In this document: in pieces, positions 46,315 to 56,297 of the stretch
Layout of the letters: each line of letters begins with the position of its first letter
Numbering within the stretch: position 1 is the stretch's first letter
Assembly: GCA_003971905.1 (NCBI GenBank)
Contig: RSEE01000041.1
Location: forward strand, 248,001-312,000
Reading direction: 5' to 3'
Length of the DNA: 64,000 bases
Source: Moniliella sp. 'wahieum'
Taxonomy: Eukaryota; Basidiomycota; Moniliellomycetes; Moniliellales; Moniliellaceae
Made by a program: the position numbers and the translations under genes
Notes under the pieces: generated by a model
What the model saw: the letters and a program-made list of their open reading frames with translations, nothing else
What the model was told of the DNA's origin: nothing
The model's database searches: none

Positions 46315-46947
46315 ATGCAACGCAGTCTCCTCCCTATTCCAACTGCTGCTTTCGTCTTTCATTGCTTCCCCATCAGCGCCAGACTCTCCTCCTGCCGCTT
46401 CCCTTGCCGCACCCGACGCTGCTTGACAACCACCACGACTCCCCACTTTTCCTTCCGGCAGCTGTTCCAGGGCACATCCTCTACCCCTCAGGTGGCAGAC
46501 AGCTCAGCAACCAGTCCCAGTTTCCCAAAGGCAAGAGCGAGAGCGAGTGGCGCGCCCAGCTTAGTCCGGCCCAGTTTCGCATTCTCCGGGAAAAAGGCAC
46601 GAACGCCCGGGAACCGGCGCCTACGATCACTTTTACGAAGACGGGATCTACACTTGTGCCGGTTGCCACACCCCGTTGTACAAGTCGACGACCAAGTTCA
46701 ACTCTGGCTGTGGATGGCCCGCTTCTTTGACGCCATCCCTGGAGCGATTGACCGGCACGTGGACTATAGTTTGAACATGAAGCGGATTGAGATTACCTGC
46801 CACAACTGTGGCGGTCATCTGGGCCATGTGTTTGAAGGTGAGGGTTTCAGTACGCCCACCGATGAACGCCATTGTGTCAACTCCATCTCTTTGAACTTCA
46901 CCCCAGCCGAGTCCAAGGATATCAAGGAGACGGCCGCCAAGGGCTAG
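46315..46947 (+). CDS. Peptide methionine-R-sulfoxide reductase B
   Basis: Reduces free or protein-bound methionine-R-sulfoxide with thioredoxin. The N-terminal 50 residues (MQRSLLPIPTAAFVFHC onward) are basic and acid-free, fitting a mitochondrial presequence. The MsrB fold starts EWRAQLSPAQFRILREKGT. It continues in another frame with YDHFYEDGIYTCAGC, LYKSTTKFNSGCGWPAFFDA, ITCHNCGGHLGHVFEGEGF and the catalytic Cys in ERHCVNSISLNF. The two structural zinc CxxC pairs (CAGC, CHNC) are both present. Frame slips lie near 46600 and 46710. The product ends KETAAKG at TAG 46945-46947. A short intron in the first 150 bp is possible. Confidence 0.9.
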   Translation: MQRSLLPIPTAAFVFHCFPISARLSSCRFPCRTRRCLTTTTTPHFSFRQLFQGTSSTPQVADSSATSPSFPKARARASGAPSLVRPSFAFSGKKARTPGNRRLRSLLRRRDLHLCRLPHPVVQVDDQVQLWLWMARFFDAIPGAIDRHVDYSLNMKRIEITCHNCGGHLGHVFEGEGFSTPTDERHCVNSISLNFTPAESKDIKETAAKG

Positions 46948-47104
46948 ACACCCTTTTTACCTACCCACACCTTTTTGCGTTGCACTGCCTGTGGTTAATT
47001 ACATGCTCCATCTCCTTCACCCTCTTCTAGTACACAATGAAAAATGTTCTTTACTCGACCAGAATAGTATTCTTCTGGCTGCCACGCCAACTGCCCCGGA
47101 TCGC

Positions 47105-48355
47105 TCAGTACGGCCTGAAGCGGCGAGTCTCTTGAGCTGAGCGACTTTCTCTGTATCCTTCTTGAACTGCTCCCGTAGCGCAGCCAATTCGTCCCGCTTC
47201 TTCTCGGTTCGCTGGAACTTGTAGAATCCCTCCAATTCGGGCTTCTTCTTCTTCTGTTCTGCGCCTCGAGTGCCGCAGCGGCACGCTTCCGGGCCGCACT
47301 GCCCTTTTTGGGCTCCAGCGGTACGCCAGACTCGACAATAATAAAACCATCCTCGTCGAGCAACTCGCCATTCGGACCCCGCGCCACAGCCTTGATGCCC
47401 TGGCGTTTGGAACGCTTGACTTGCCCACGCAGTTCCTCCAGCGCCTCAGCGGCGGCAGGATGGGAGCGGAGGAACTCGTGTCGGAGCACGGCAGCGTCGG
47501 CATAGGCCCGTACCGTAGGTAGAGGCGGGCGTTCTCGGCGATACCCTTGCAGGAGGTAGTTAAGTCCGGTGGGAGGAGCGGTCAGGCCGGCCTCGGCGGC
47601 AGCCTGGGATGCGGTGAGGGGCTTGGTACTGCGACGACGTTGGCCTGTGTGGGAAAACGGGGCATCCTCCTCTTTCCTCCGTACCTCCAGTCCAGCAAAC
47701 GGATTCGGCCAGCCAATTTGGCTCAGCCTGCCCGACTGGCCATCTCCATGGCGCGATCCCGTACTGGCGCCTCTACAAACACCACGTGGGCCGATGAGCC
47801 GGAGTTCAGCAGCGGAGCGTAGCCTGCTGCGAGCCGGTCAGGGGCACCCTCGCATCGAGGGGTGGCAGAGGCACCTCAGGTGGAAGGTCAGCAAGGGGGC
47901 CTTGGGATTGCTCCTCCATTCTCGTTCAGAGCAGCACGGACGTCGCCATCTTCCTCCTCGGCCTCGAGCGAGGGGGGAGGGGCCTGGTCGGTGGCGCGGG
48001 TCCTTGGGAAGCGTACACGCTCCACCGCCCCAGCCGAGAGGAAGAGGGTCTTGAGGTGGAGTGGCGTGGCATCGACTGGCAGATTTACCACAAACAGAGT
48101 GCGTTCGGGAGGGAGGGTCTGCTTGCCAGCACGTTTGGCCTGCAAGTCGGCAGGAGATGCTTCATGGGCGCGGACGTAGAGGTAGTGGACCGAGGAGCGG
48201 CCATCGACCGCGTTCATCCGCAGGGGGACGGCGACAAAGGATGTGACCTGCACGGGAGCAGGAAGCGAAGCGTTCGGCTTCTTGGATGAGCTGGTGGTCT
48301 TGGTGCTCTCCTTGCGGCTCTCCTTGGTGCTCTCCTTGGTGCTCTTCTTGCCCAT
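47105..48355 (-). CDS. RRP7: Ribosomal RNA-processing protein RRP7
   Basis: Nucleolar component of the UTP-C/CURI module, needed for 18S rRNA processing. Starts MGKKSTKESTKESRKESTK, a short tandem Lys-Glu-Ser-Thr repeat acting as a basic tail. FVAVPLRM and the RRM-like block TLFVVNLPVDATPLHLKTLF follow, then GFIIVESG in the middle. The conserved C-terminal domain reads LEGFYKFQRTEKKRDELAAL then REQFKKDTEKVAQLK and ends TRRFRPY, the hallmark terminus of the family. The last ten residues are in a different frame from the preceding helix, and other slips occur around 47215-47280 and 47750-47900. Stop at 47105-47107. It is convergent with MsrB and divergent from AP-1 mu. Confidence 0.88.
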
Positions 48356-48761
48356 TCTGCTGGTGTGGCTGTCCTGCGTGGTGCCGCAGGAGGTGCGGTC
48401 CCTGTCGAGTAAACGAGCGGCCACAGCGTCGAAAAAATTACCATTCCGCCCTGCGCGCATTCCGCCCTGCGAGAAAGCGGGGGCAGACGAGGGGCATTTG
48501 AAATGTGCAAAGCCCCGCCGGGCAACGTGGAGCGGCTGAGGTCAGCAGATCCACACACCGCACAGGGGCAGTGTGTCGCCTGTCGGGGCTGGCGGCTCGC
48601 GCTCAGCGCTGCTCTCACCGATGGGACTCATCGGTGAGGCGCATCGCCCATCGCCATCGATTCGCTCTTGGCGCGCAACGCCGCATTCTTGGCTGCTGGC
48701 CATCGCATCCACCCCGCCCCGCCTCCTCTCTATCCCGCCCCGCCACGCGCCGCTCTGCGCC
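48356..48761. promoter_or_regulatory. Divergent promoter of RRP7 and AP-1 mu
   Basis: 406 bp between start codons, with CATCCACCCCGCC-type C-rich DNA next to AP-1 mu. A palindrome (CGATGGGACTCATCGG) sits near 48618. No TATA box. Confidence 0.35.
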
Positions 48762-50296
48762 ATGGCCTCCATCGTCGCCATCGTCGACATCAAGGGCAAG
48801 TCCCTCATCCAGCGCTCCTATCGCGACGATGTCTCCACCTCGGCCATCGACAAGTTCCTCCCCTTGCTCCTCGAGCTCGAGGACGAGGCCGGCGGCAGCA
48901 CCGTCCCCCCCTGCTTTAGCAACGAGGGTATCAACTACATGTTTATCCGCCACAACAACCTCTACTGTACGTTTCTCCTCTCTCTATTGGCACTTGATAC
49001 TGACCAGAGAGCTGCCAGTGCTTGCTCTGTCCCGGAGGAACTCCAATGCGACGGAGATCCTTGTGTTCCTGCATAAGCTGGCCTCGGTGTTGGAGGAATA
49101 CTTTAAGGAATTGGAGGAAGAGTCGATCCGTGACAACTTTGTCGTGATCTATGAGCTGCTGGACGAGATGATGGACTTTGGCTTCCCTCAGACTACCGAG
49201 TCCAAGATCCTTCAGGAGTACATTACCCAAGAATCCCACCAGCTCGAAGTCCAAGCTCGCCCACCTATTGCTTTGACCAATGCAGTCTCGTGGCGGTCGG
49301 AAGGTATTCGGTACCGTAAGAACGAGGTCTTCCTCGATGTGGTGGAATCGGTCAACTTGCTGGTCAATGCCAATGGCAACGTCGTTCGTTCTGAAATATT
49401 AGGGGCGGTCAAAATGAAGTGCTACCTGAGCGGCATGCCCGAGCTGCGATTGGGGTTGAACGACAAGGCTATGTTCGAGTCAACCGGAAGGACAGCAAGG
49501 GGAAGGCGGTGGAGATGGAGGATGTCAAGTTCCACCAATGCGTTCGTCTCTCTCGTTTCGAGAACGATCGTACCATCAGCTTCATCCCGCCCGACGGGGA
49601 ATTTGAGCTCATGTCCTACCGTCTTTCGACACAGGTCAAACCCCTTATCTGGGGGAAACGATGGTGGAGCGGCACGGGTAGCAGGATCGAATTTATGGTC
49701 AAGGTTAAGGCACAATTCAAGCGTCGCTCTACTGCCAATAATGTCGAGATTATCATTCCCGTCCCGGACGATGCGGATTCTCCCCGGTTCAAGGCAGCGA
49801 TTGGGTCGGTAAGCTATGCGCCAGAAAAGTCGGCCATGGTGTGGAAGATCAAGCAATTGAGCGGCGGGAAGGAGTATCTCATGCGGGCTCATTTTGGTTT
49901 GCCTAGTGTCAAGAACGGACACGATTGACCGCCGCACTCCAATTAGTGTCAAATTCGAGATCCCGTACTTTACTGTCTCGGGGATCCAGGTGCGCTATCT
50001 GAAGGTTGTGGAGAAATCGGGGTACCAAGCACTACGTATGTGGCTCCCTCTTGTGTGATGGATGTATGATGCAGCCGGAGTACTGATACTGACATTGGGC
50101 TTTGTGTTTTCGGGGTTCAGCCTGGGTGCGTTACATTACTCAAAATGGGGAGTACGACCTCCGAACCCAGTCGGAAAAGGCGCAAGATGTCCGCCTGACA
50201 CCATTGCCTAGCATATTCCCCATCATGTCTCCAAGTTGGACCGGAATGGTGGAGTACTGCGGCCTACGGTTGCAAGTCATGGTAATTGTAGGCTAG
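48762..50296 (+). CDS. APM1: AP-1 clathrin adaptor medium subunit mu-1
   Basis: Cargo-binding subunit of the trans-Golgi/endosome AP-1 complex. Starts MASIVAIVDIKGKSLIQRSY. Exon 1 is 48762-48966 and intron 1 is 48967-49018 (52 bp), giving NNLY-LLALSRRNSNATE. Family text is near-identical throughout: YFKELEEESIRDNFVVIYEL, DEMMDFGFPQTTESKILQEY, AVSWRSEGIRYRKNEVFLD, ESVNLLVNANGNVVRSEILG, VKFHQCVRLSRFENDRTISF, FKRRSTANNVEI and FEIPYFTVSGIQVRYLKVVE. Intron 2 is 50036-50120, then WVRYITQNGEYDLRT. The family normally stops soon after this; here the frame runs on to TAG 50294-50296, perhaps over an unseen intron. At least four 1-nt slips occur, including GGGG near 49500, and two compensating ones around 49650-49680. 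Confidence 0.95.
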
Positions 50297-51772
50297 TGCA
50301 ATGCACAACGCGAATGGCAACCCGAGTGGTGTAAGGTGCTGTAGCTGCTAACTTCTGGCCAGGGCTGTTTCTACTCGTCCAATAATACCAGTTAGAAGCA
50401 TGGCAGGAGCAATGCAGGTGTGTGCAACATCTTCATTTATCTACCCCCCCAGTCATCTTTCCACCATTCATCCATTCAACCATTGTCATTCCCTGTTATC
50501 TTGAGCGGTATAAGAACTAAGCCATGTGGTCAGGGTCCCATCCGCATAACCCCAACGTACATCCGACGAACCCCGTTTTGTTCCAGACACAGCGGGGCAT
50601 TACTATGACGGTTCTGAACGTCTGAACCTGGGTCTGGAGATCAACAGTTCTCGGCATTGCGCCTTCCAATCCACGACTGGGAAGACAAGGGGTTTGCCCT
50701 CACTGTGGCTTGCTTTGCTCCGGTCTCGTCACATTACTCTGTCAGATCCAGTCCAGCTCGTTCAAGGGTTTGATGTTGTGTGGTCCTGTTGCGACTACAG
50801 GATGTAATCGATGCAATTAAATGATGGGTGTACGACCTGGGGCGACATTCGAAGGCGGAGGACAATGCACAACATGCCCCTGTTTGCCATGCTTCTCCCA
50901 TGCCTGATCCCGCCATTGTCCCTCCACATTCCCCCAGCATCGCCTCTTCCTCCTTGGACAACTCCACCTCCCAGCTCCCTCATGAATCCCTCTCGTCTCA
51001 CTTCGTTTAGGCACTCCTCGCCCCCACAGCACCGCCAAAAGGCTCGCGTGCACTTTCTATAATGATCGAACTTTTATCTCCCTCGTTCCAGTAAGTCGCC
51101 GCACTTTTCCAAACTTCATCTTGGCTCCCATCCCCCTCCTCGGCCAAGTCGCTACGCCACCCCCAGCTCTTTGTCACTGTCTTTGGCAACGTCAATCTGG
51201 GCACGCCATCTCCTGCCGCACCAGAATAGTCGCCCAGAGGGAGGACTAGACCCCGTCTATAATAGTGCGCACACGCCTCAAGACCAAGATGAGGAATCTA
51301 CCTGGCGCCCTTGCCTTGCCTTCTGTCGTCGCTCGCGCTGCACATCTCTCTTGGACCATTAAACCTCATATGCATACTTGACTTGCCCAACGGAGGACCG
51401 TTGTACCCATCTCCCTCCTTCCTTGCCCCCCATCTAAACCTTCTTTACTGTATGCCTCCCTGTCCGGTTGTAGGAAAAGGTGGGTGCAGACCATCACATG
51501 CTTGATGCGGCCAAATCAATCTTTCAACGTTGCAACGTTGCAATGTCCAACGTCCAACGGCCCACACGTCCAACCCTACCGACTGCGGTCACGTGGCACC
51601 ATCCACGCGTTTCCAGCCGGCCAGTGCCCAGCCGAGATGGGCTGAGCGACGACCTACACCAGCCGACACCCAACACGCGCGTTCGTTGCGCCTCACCGTT
51701 GCCTGTGAGCCTCAACGCATTCGGCCCGTTGAGCTTGGTCTTCCCCCCACCCACGCGCCTGCGATTGCCAGC
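50297..51772. other. Intergenic
   Basis: No gene supported. CAACGTTGCAACGTTGCAA at about 51525-51545 belongs to the AACGTT family. CT-rich stretches near 50920-51040 and 51380-51450 are unexplained. Confidence 0.5.
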
Positions 51773-52894
51773 ATGAGCCAGCGGCCTGGGCGGGAGAACC
51801 AGACCTCTTCGCCGTCCCGGCGTGGTCGTGGACGGTCCGTGTCGCCAACGAAGCGCACCCGCCAGCTGTGGTTCCAACCCCAACCCACCGCGCTCTTCTC
51901 CCCCGACCCGCTAGCGCGCCCCGTGCGTTCTAACACGCCACCCGCGCCGGCCCGTGACACCGCAGCTCCAGCTGTGGGTGCCGCACTGGCACTTGACTTG
52001 CCCCCACGCTCTCCCAGCAAGCCCATGCTGGGAGATAAGTCGAACCGCAGCCCAGCCAAGCCCTCGCGCCCGCCCATGAGGTTTGACATGAAGGGCAACC
52101 GGTTGCCCGATGAGGAGGGAACCCAACTTGCTGCCCCCGTTCTTGCGCCCACTCCTAGCAAAGCGCAGCCCTCATCCCCCACCCGGTCGCCCGTACGTGT
52201 ACGCCTCAACCCCGCTCCCACCGAGTGGCCCGAGGTGGAGTACATGCCCCCCAAGCCGATGGCGCGCGGATGGGACATTCCTGAGCTCCAAGGTCTACCG
52301 CAAGGGGACAAACTTGTCTCCTTTGTCGACTCGATTTCCTTTTGTCCCCATCTCTCCGCCTCGCAGGCGGAGGGCAAGCCGTCGCCAATAGACCGGGAAT
52401 GGTACTTGGGTGGTCCGGCGGACGCGCTCTTCCCCTGGGACTTGTCATTGCCAGAGTTAGCCGACGAAAGCCTGACTGACGACGAGGGTGATGCCTACCG
52501 CCTCGCCCAGCTGTTGGGATCCGACCCCAAACAATTGCCGCCACATGTACCGCGCGGCGCCCACCCCACCAAGTCCAGTCCCAGTCTCGGCTCTCATCCG
52601 CGTCCAGGCTCACGGCCTGCCCCCCGTCCCCAACCGCAAGCCCCGAACGGCCACCAGGGCCCAGCAGCACTTTGTAGTGCCACGGCCAAATCGCTCGGTG
52701 GCCCTGCGCCGCTTCGTACCGCTCGTACCGCTCGTGCGCCTCCCCGCCCCGCTGCCCGCCCCACATCCACGCGCACCAGCGCGTCCCGCCCCCCCTCAGC
52801 CGTTGCGACAACCACGACAAGTCCGTTGCTGCCATGCCGCGGAACGGCGGCCGCCCCGTGCGCTCCGGGCGAGCTTCCCTCAGTTCGCGGCTAA
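51773..52894 (+). CDS. Basic Pro-rich protein, possible securin
   Basis: From ATG 51773 the product starts MSQRPGRENQTSSPSRRGRG and is disordered, basic and Pro/Ser-rich for 150 residues. Points suggesting securin (Pds1/Cut2) are a KEN-like REN at residues 7-9, the GDKSNRSPAKPS segment, and a downstream acidic motif PEVEYMPPKP, similar to the EYMPP motif I recall from fungal securins. The middle of the protein is acidic (LSLPELADESLTDDEGDAYR). A frame slip near 52560 moves the coding-like text to another frame ending about 53105 (KPRTATRAQQHFVVPRPN). A classical RxxL destruction box is not obvious. I rate the securin idea as a hypothesis only. Confidence 0.5.
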   Translation: MSQRPGRENQTSSPSRRGRGRSVSPTKRTRQLWFQPQPTALFSPDPLARPVRSNTPPAPARDTAAPAVGAALALDLPPRSPSKPMLGDKSNRSPAKPSRPPMRFDMKGNRLPDEEGTQLAAPVLAPTPSKAQPSSPTRSPVRVRLNPAPTEWPEVEYMPPKPMARGWDIPELQGLPQGDKLVSFVDSISFCPHLSASQAEGKPSPIDREWYLGGPADALFPWDLSLPELADESLTDDEGDAYRLAQLLGSDPKQLPPHVPRGAHPTKSSPSLGSHPRPGSRPAPRPQPQAPNGHQGPAALCSATAKSLGGPAPLRTARTARAPPRPAARPTSTRTSASRPPSAVATTTTSPLLPCRGTAAAPCAPGELPSVRG

Positions 52895-53105
52895 GTGTGC
52901 GGGCAGGAATGAGTGCGCGGCAGCAAGACACGGGCGTGCTGCTTGCACTCAACCCGGCCGACGCCTTCTTCTGAGGTGGGAACGGCAACCCTTTGCCCCC
53001 TCCCCTTCTTTCCCCGTTTCCAGCTTTCTTCCCCGCCCTCTACTGTCGGTGCTGAGCGCTGAATTGGCAAATTCATATGATTCCTTTGAGATGGCACTGA
53101 AGTAA

Positions 53106-54064
53106 AAGGAGATGATTCGCAGTGATACAGCCATAATAACCGTCGGGGGCCACAGAGAGCAGGGCTGGGGGGGTTCGCCGTCTTCGGCTTTCGCTCCAAG
53201 CAGTTGCGCTCAGGGTCAGTTGGGGCGGATAGCAATAGCAGGAAGTGGTCCCGTCAAGACAAGGCAGAAAGGCAAGCCACTAAGGAAAAAGAAAACGAGG
53301 CGCTGGGGCCCCAGAACGCATCCTATAACATGCCTATGCCAACCCAGTGGCATTGAGTTTGAGCATGGTCCTCACGTCCTTGTGCGCTTTACCATCATGC
53401 CTGTGCTGTTCGAGGGGGACGACATGTCCAACGATGATGTGTGGGTGACCAGACGGGGATGCGTTGGTTGTAGCGCTTGCAAGTCCTGTACTCCACCTCG
53501 AAGGCTATTAGCGTTCCCCTGCATGCTCGCTCCATCTCCCACCTTTCTCTCCTGTCTGCTTCCCGCCAGACGTTGCTGGAAGACCGGTGTGGGTCACCAC
53601 GTTATCTCCACGCGCTGTCTGAGGCTGCTCGGCAGCTGATCCCCAGGATCGCCGAGTGCTGCCGCGTCGCACTTAAGCAGGCCAGGATGCTCCCCAAACT
53701 GCGCCGACGCCCATCTTACTCACCCCCCGCGTCCGCATCGGTGCAAGGTGTATGCCACACCCCTGTCACGGGTCACCGGCGGTCACCGGTCACCCCGGGC
53801 ACCGCGCGTCACCAGCCTGCTGCCCATTCCAAAGCTGTCGTGGCCCTCGGACCTGGACTATGACTCGACGCGCACTGCTTACGTATCCGACTGCCCCCGT
53901 GCCGGAAGTCCGGAGCCCATTGTGCAGCAAGCGCAACGAGCACCCGCCGCAGCAGCGCAACAGAGCGCCCCCCTGCGACGGCAGCGTCCTGGGCCGTTGC
54001 GCACGCGCGCGGCACCAGCGCAGTGTGGGCCAGCGGGTGCTGCGGAACTGCCGGGGCGAGCGAG
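53106..54064. other. Intergenic
   Basis: Contains the ACCGGT array (53765-53795) and GC-rich DNA upstream of the bZIP promoter. No gene seen. Confidence 0.5.
53765..53795. repeat. ACCGGT+C heptamer array
   Basis: GGTCACC units at 7-bp and 11-bp spacing (GGTCACCGGCGGTCACCGGT then CACCCCGGG). Confidence 0.8.
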
Positions 54065-54071
54065 GGTATAA
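54065..54071 (+). promoter_or_regulatory. TATA box of the bZIP gene
   Basis: TATAAAA in GC-rich DNA, about 570 bp upstream of the bZIP start, in agreement with a long transcribed leader. Confidence 0.6.
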
Positions 54072-54168
54072 AACGTTTGCCGGCTGCGCTCGGCTGCCCG
54101 CCTCTTTCCCCCACCCCCTCCCCTACCAACCCAGCCCACCCCGTCTTACTGCCTGCATCGTGCCCACC

Positions 54169-54637
54169 ATGGCCTTCTCCGCTTAAGCGAACCGGTCCCC
54201 TGACCACACCCGGCGTATCTCCTGCATCCGCCCCGCACCGTACAATTTGGTTTCCCCAAGTTGTGCTGTTGATCAACCTTGTTGCCTCTGCACCCCCCTC
54301 CCAGCCCACCATGTCTACCCTCTCTGCCCCCGCGGCTTTCCTGGCATCATGCCCTCCCTCTCCAACCTCGCGTTTGACGCCCAACAACCGTTCTTAACAA
54401 GCCCCTTGCGTTCCCGAGCCTCTCGGATCCTTCCCTCTCCCAACCCCCATCCCACTGAGTGACCCCGCTCCTCCGCAGTTTGCCCCCAACCCCCCCGCGA
54501 CTGCCTCTTGCATTGTGTCCCCCGACCAAGCAGACCCTTTTGTTACTGTATTGAACTTGATCATGTGTATGTTCACTTCCTTGCAGCGGGTCTCTGAGTC
54601 CAGACTGACTTTCCCTCTGTCTCTCCAGCAACGATGA
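54169..54637 (+). promoter_or_regulatory. 5' leader with four uORFs
   Basis: uORF1 is 54169-54186 (MAFSA, in a CACCATGG context). uORF2 is 54311-54397 (28 codons). uORF3 is 54349-54462 (37 codons). uORF4 is 54563-54637 (24 codons). The stop TGA of uORF4 overlaps the ATG at 54634 as ATGA. Splice-like CAG sites at 54585 and 54629 mean part of the leader could be removed in the mature mRNA. Confidence 0.45.
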
Positions 54638-55569
54638 TGAAAGATCCAAACTTTCCCGACCGACGCTGGCGTGGATATGGCGTCGCTTTTCGGCCCTGAC
54701 TCGACTGGCCTCGCCGGCCTGTTGGGACCCGAGCCCATTGATGCGGTGACGATGGGTATGCCACCACGGTGGAGGAAGACGACTTCCTCGCCGCGACCGA
54801 TATGCCAGACTTTGGGACATCGTCTTTCCCCAGGACCTCAAGCCCAACGCTGGTATTATGGTTGATACCCTGCCTGCCCCAACAGCGGGTCAGGACCAAG
54901 CCACGGGGCTTCCTATGGAGTTTTCCTTGCCTGGTGCCGCGGTCGCGTTCCCGGCAGCGCTCATGGAAACCCCGGCTCTGGCGGACGACGCGTCAACCGC
55001 GGCGCTCCTCCAGATTCTTACTCAAGCTGCTCTTCAGCAAACCCAGATGCAGTCTGCCTCTTCTCCTACGGTGCCGGCTGTCGAGCATGGTGCGCAAGGC
55101 TCGGTTTCCCCGCTCGGTGTGTCGCCGAGCCAAACGCCCATTCTCACCCCGGCTCAGCCTGGTGCAAGCGAGCGCAACGCTTCTCGCACCTCGCTGTCTC
55201 CTGTGACTGAGACGGGCTCGACGGTCAGTGCGCCTGCGCACAAGCGCAAGCGTCGTGCGCGTGACTCGGCCGATTTGCTCCCGATGGATGCGCCGGTGCA
55301 GAAGCGTACCTACCTCGCTCCCAGTGCCACGTCGCGCCGCGAGCTCCCTAAGGCCGACGGCGACGAGCGCGGCTTGAGCGTCGAAGCGATGCTGGCCAAG
55401 CGTCACAAGAACACGATGGCCGCACGGCAGTCGCGTCGTCGCAAGGCGGAGGAAATGTCGCAGCTACGCGAGGAGAAGGAGGCGTTGGCAGGCAAATGCC
55501 GAGCTCAAGCGCCGCATTGAGGCGGTCGAGCTCGAGTTGGCTTCCGTCCGTGGCGAGCTCAGGGTGTGA
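54634..55569 (+). CDS. GCN4/CPC1-like bZIP transcription factor
   Basis: The C-terminal bZIP is clear. The basic region AKRHKNTMAARQSRRRKAEE has the N-x7-R signature of GCN4 (NTEAARRSR there). The zipper QLREEKEALAG continues after a slip at the AAA run near 55495 as NAELKRRIEAVELELASVRG, with Leu/Val every seven residues. It ends ELRV at TGA 55567-55569. The upstream activation region is acidic and hydrophobic (TVEEDDFLAATDMPDFG, then DIVFPQDLKPNAG). A Ser/Thr/Ala-rich linker and a Lys/Arg patch (HKRKRRARD) follow. The start is ATG 54634 (MMKDPNFP) if one slip is accepted, otherwise ATG 54677 (MASLFGPDS). With its uORF leader it is a candidate for the amino-acid-starvation regulator, an inference from architecture. 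Confidence 0.85.
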
Positions 55570-55592
55570 GCTGAGCTGAGCTGAGCTGAGCT
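55567..55592. repeat. (TGAGC)5 microsatellite
   Basis: Five TGAGC units beginning with the stop codon of the bZIP gene. Confidence 0.95.
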
Positions 55593-55971
55593 GGGTTTGC
55601 CCGTCAGTGTGCTCATGCTGTGCTGTGCCCCTTTGGCTTTGCCGTCGGGGCCGGTAAAAAATTGTAGCCGTGCCCGTCTCGGCCTTTTCCATGGTTCCGT
55701 CTTTTGTGCTCTTGGAGGGCCTGTTGGCCTCCACTCTTGCTTCTTATTGTTCCTTTGCTCTTTTGACTCGAAATGACTGGTTCACACTACGCTGCTTGAA
55801 GCTTGACGCTGTATAGTGCTGTGATGCGACCACATTGGTAAGCGTTGTTGGGCCCACCCTATGTGTACACGACGGCGGCATGCAGTTGTCTACGTGCTTA
55901 TCTGCAGAAGCATTGTTGGTCACCGGTCAGGCCTCAGGAGACAAAATACCAGTCCTCCAATACAAATATTT

Positions 55972-56056
55972 GGGCGGATAGCTCAGTTGGTAGAGCGCAC
56001 GCTTCGCATGTACAGTGCCCTTGTGTGAGGTCTGGGTTCGATTCCCTATTCGTCCA
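55972..56056 (+). tRNA. tRNA-Ala (anticodon CGC) with 13-nt intron
   Basis: Acceptor GGGCGGA (55972-55978) pairs with TTCGTCC (56049-56055); the discriminator is A56056. The D arm is GCTC-AGTTGGTA-GAGC and the anticodon stem CACGC pairs with GTGTG. The loop TTCGCA holds CGC at 56005-56007. The intron is 56009-56021, at the usual site after position 37. Box A (TAGCTCAGTTGG) and box B (GGGTTCGATTCC) are intact and a T7 terminator follows. The first two T-stem pairs (C-A, U-U) are mismatched, so the gene may be weak or contain sequence errors. Confidence 0.8.
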
Positions 56057-56063
56057 TTTTTTT
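56057..56063 (+). terminator. RNA polymerase III terminator
   Basis: TTTTTTT directly after the tRNA discriminator base. Confidence 0.8.
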
Positions 56064-56297
56064 GGTAGTGCGACGAGCGCCTTTTTTCCTCTACTGCACG
56101 CTGGTGCCTCCCTCTCGCCCTCACCCTGCCACAAACCAGTTGTACCAGCAATGGATCTGCCATCGCTACCTGGTAGTTGTAGTCTCGTCCCGCCAGCGCC
56201 ATCTATCTATCTCAAGCCAAGCAACACGTAGTTTCCCATCGTACATCCATCAATCCTGACCAGAGAGAGCCCAAGGGCAAGCGCGTAGCCTACCCGT

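Noticed and set aside
49640-49690. Variant loop in AP-1 mu (IWGKRWWSGTGSR)
   Set aside because: Reads as two compensating 1-nt shifts of the canonical VERH-type loop, so not treated as a real variation.
55927-56202. Minus-strand ORFs across the tRNA
   Set aside because: They contain the well-known antisense-tRNA peptide pattern (NRESNPDLTQG) and are not proteins.
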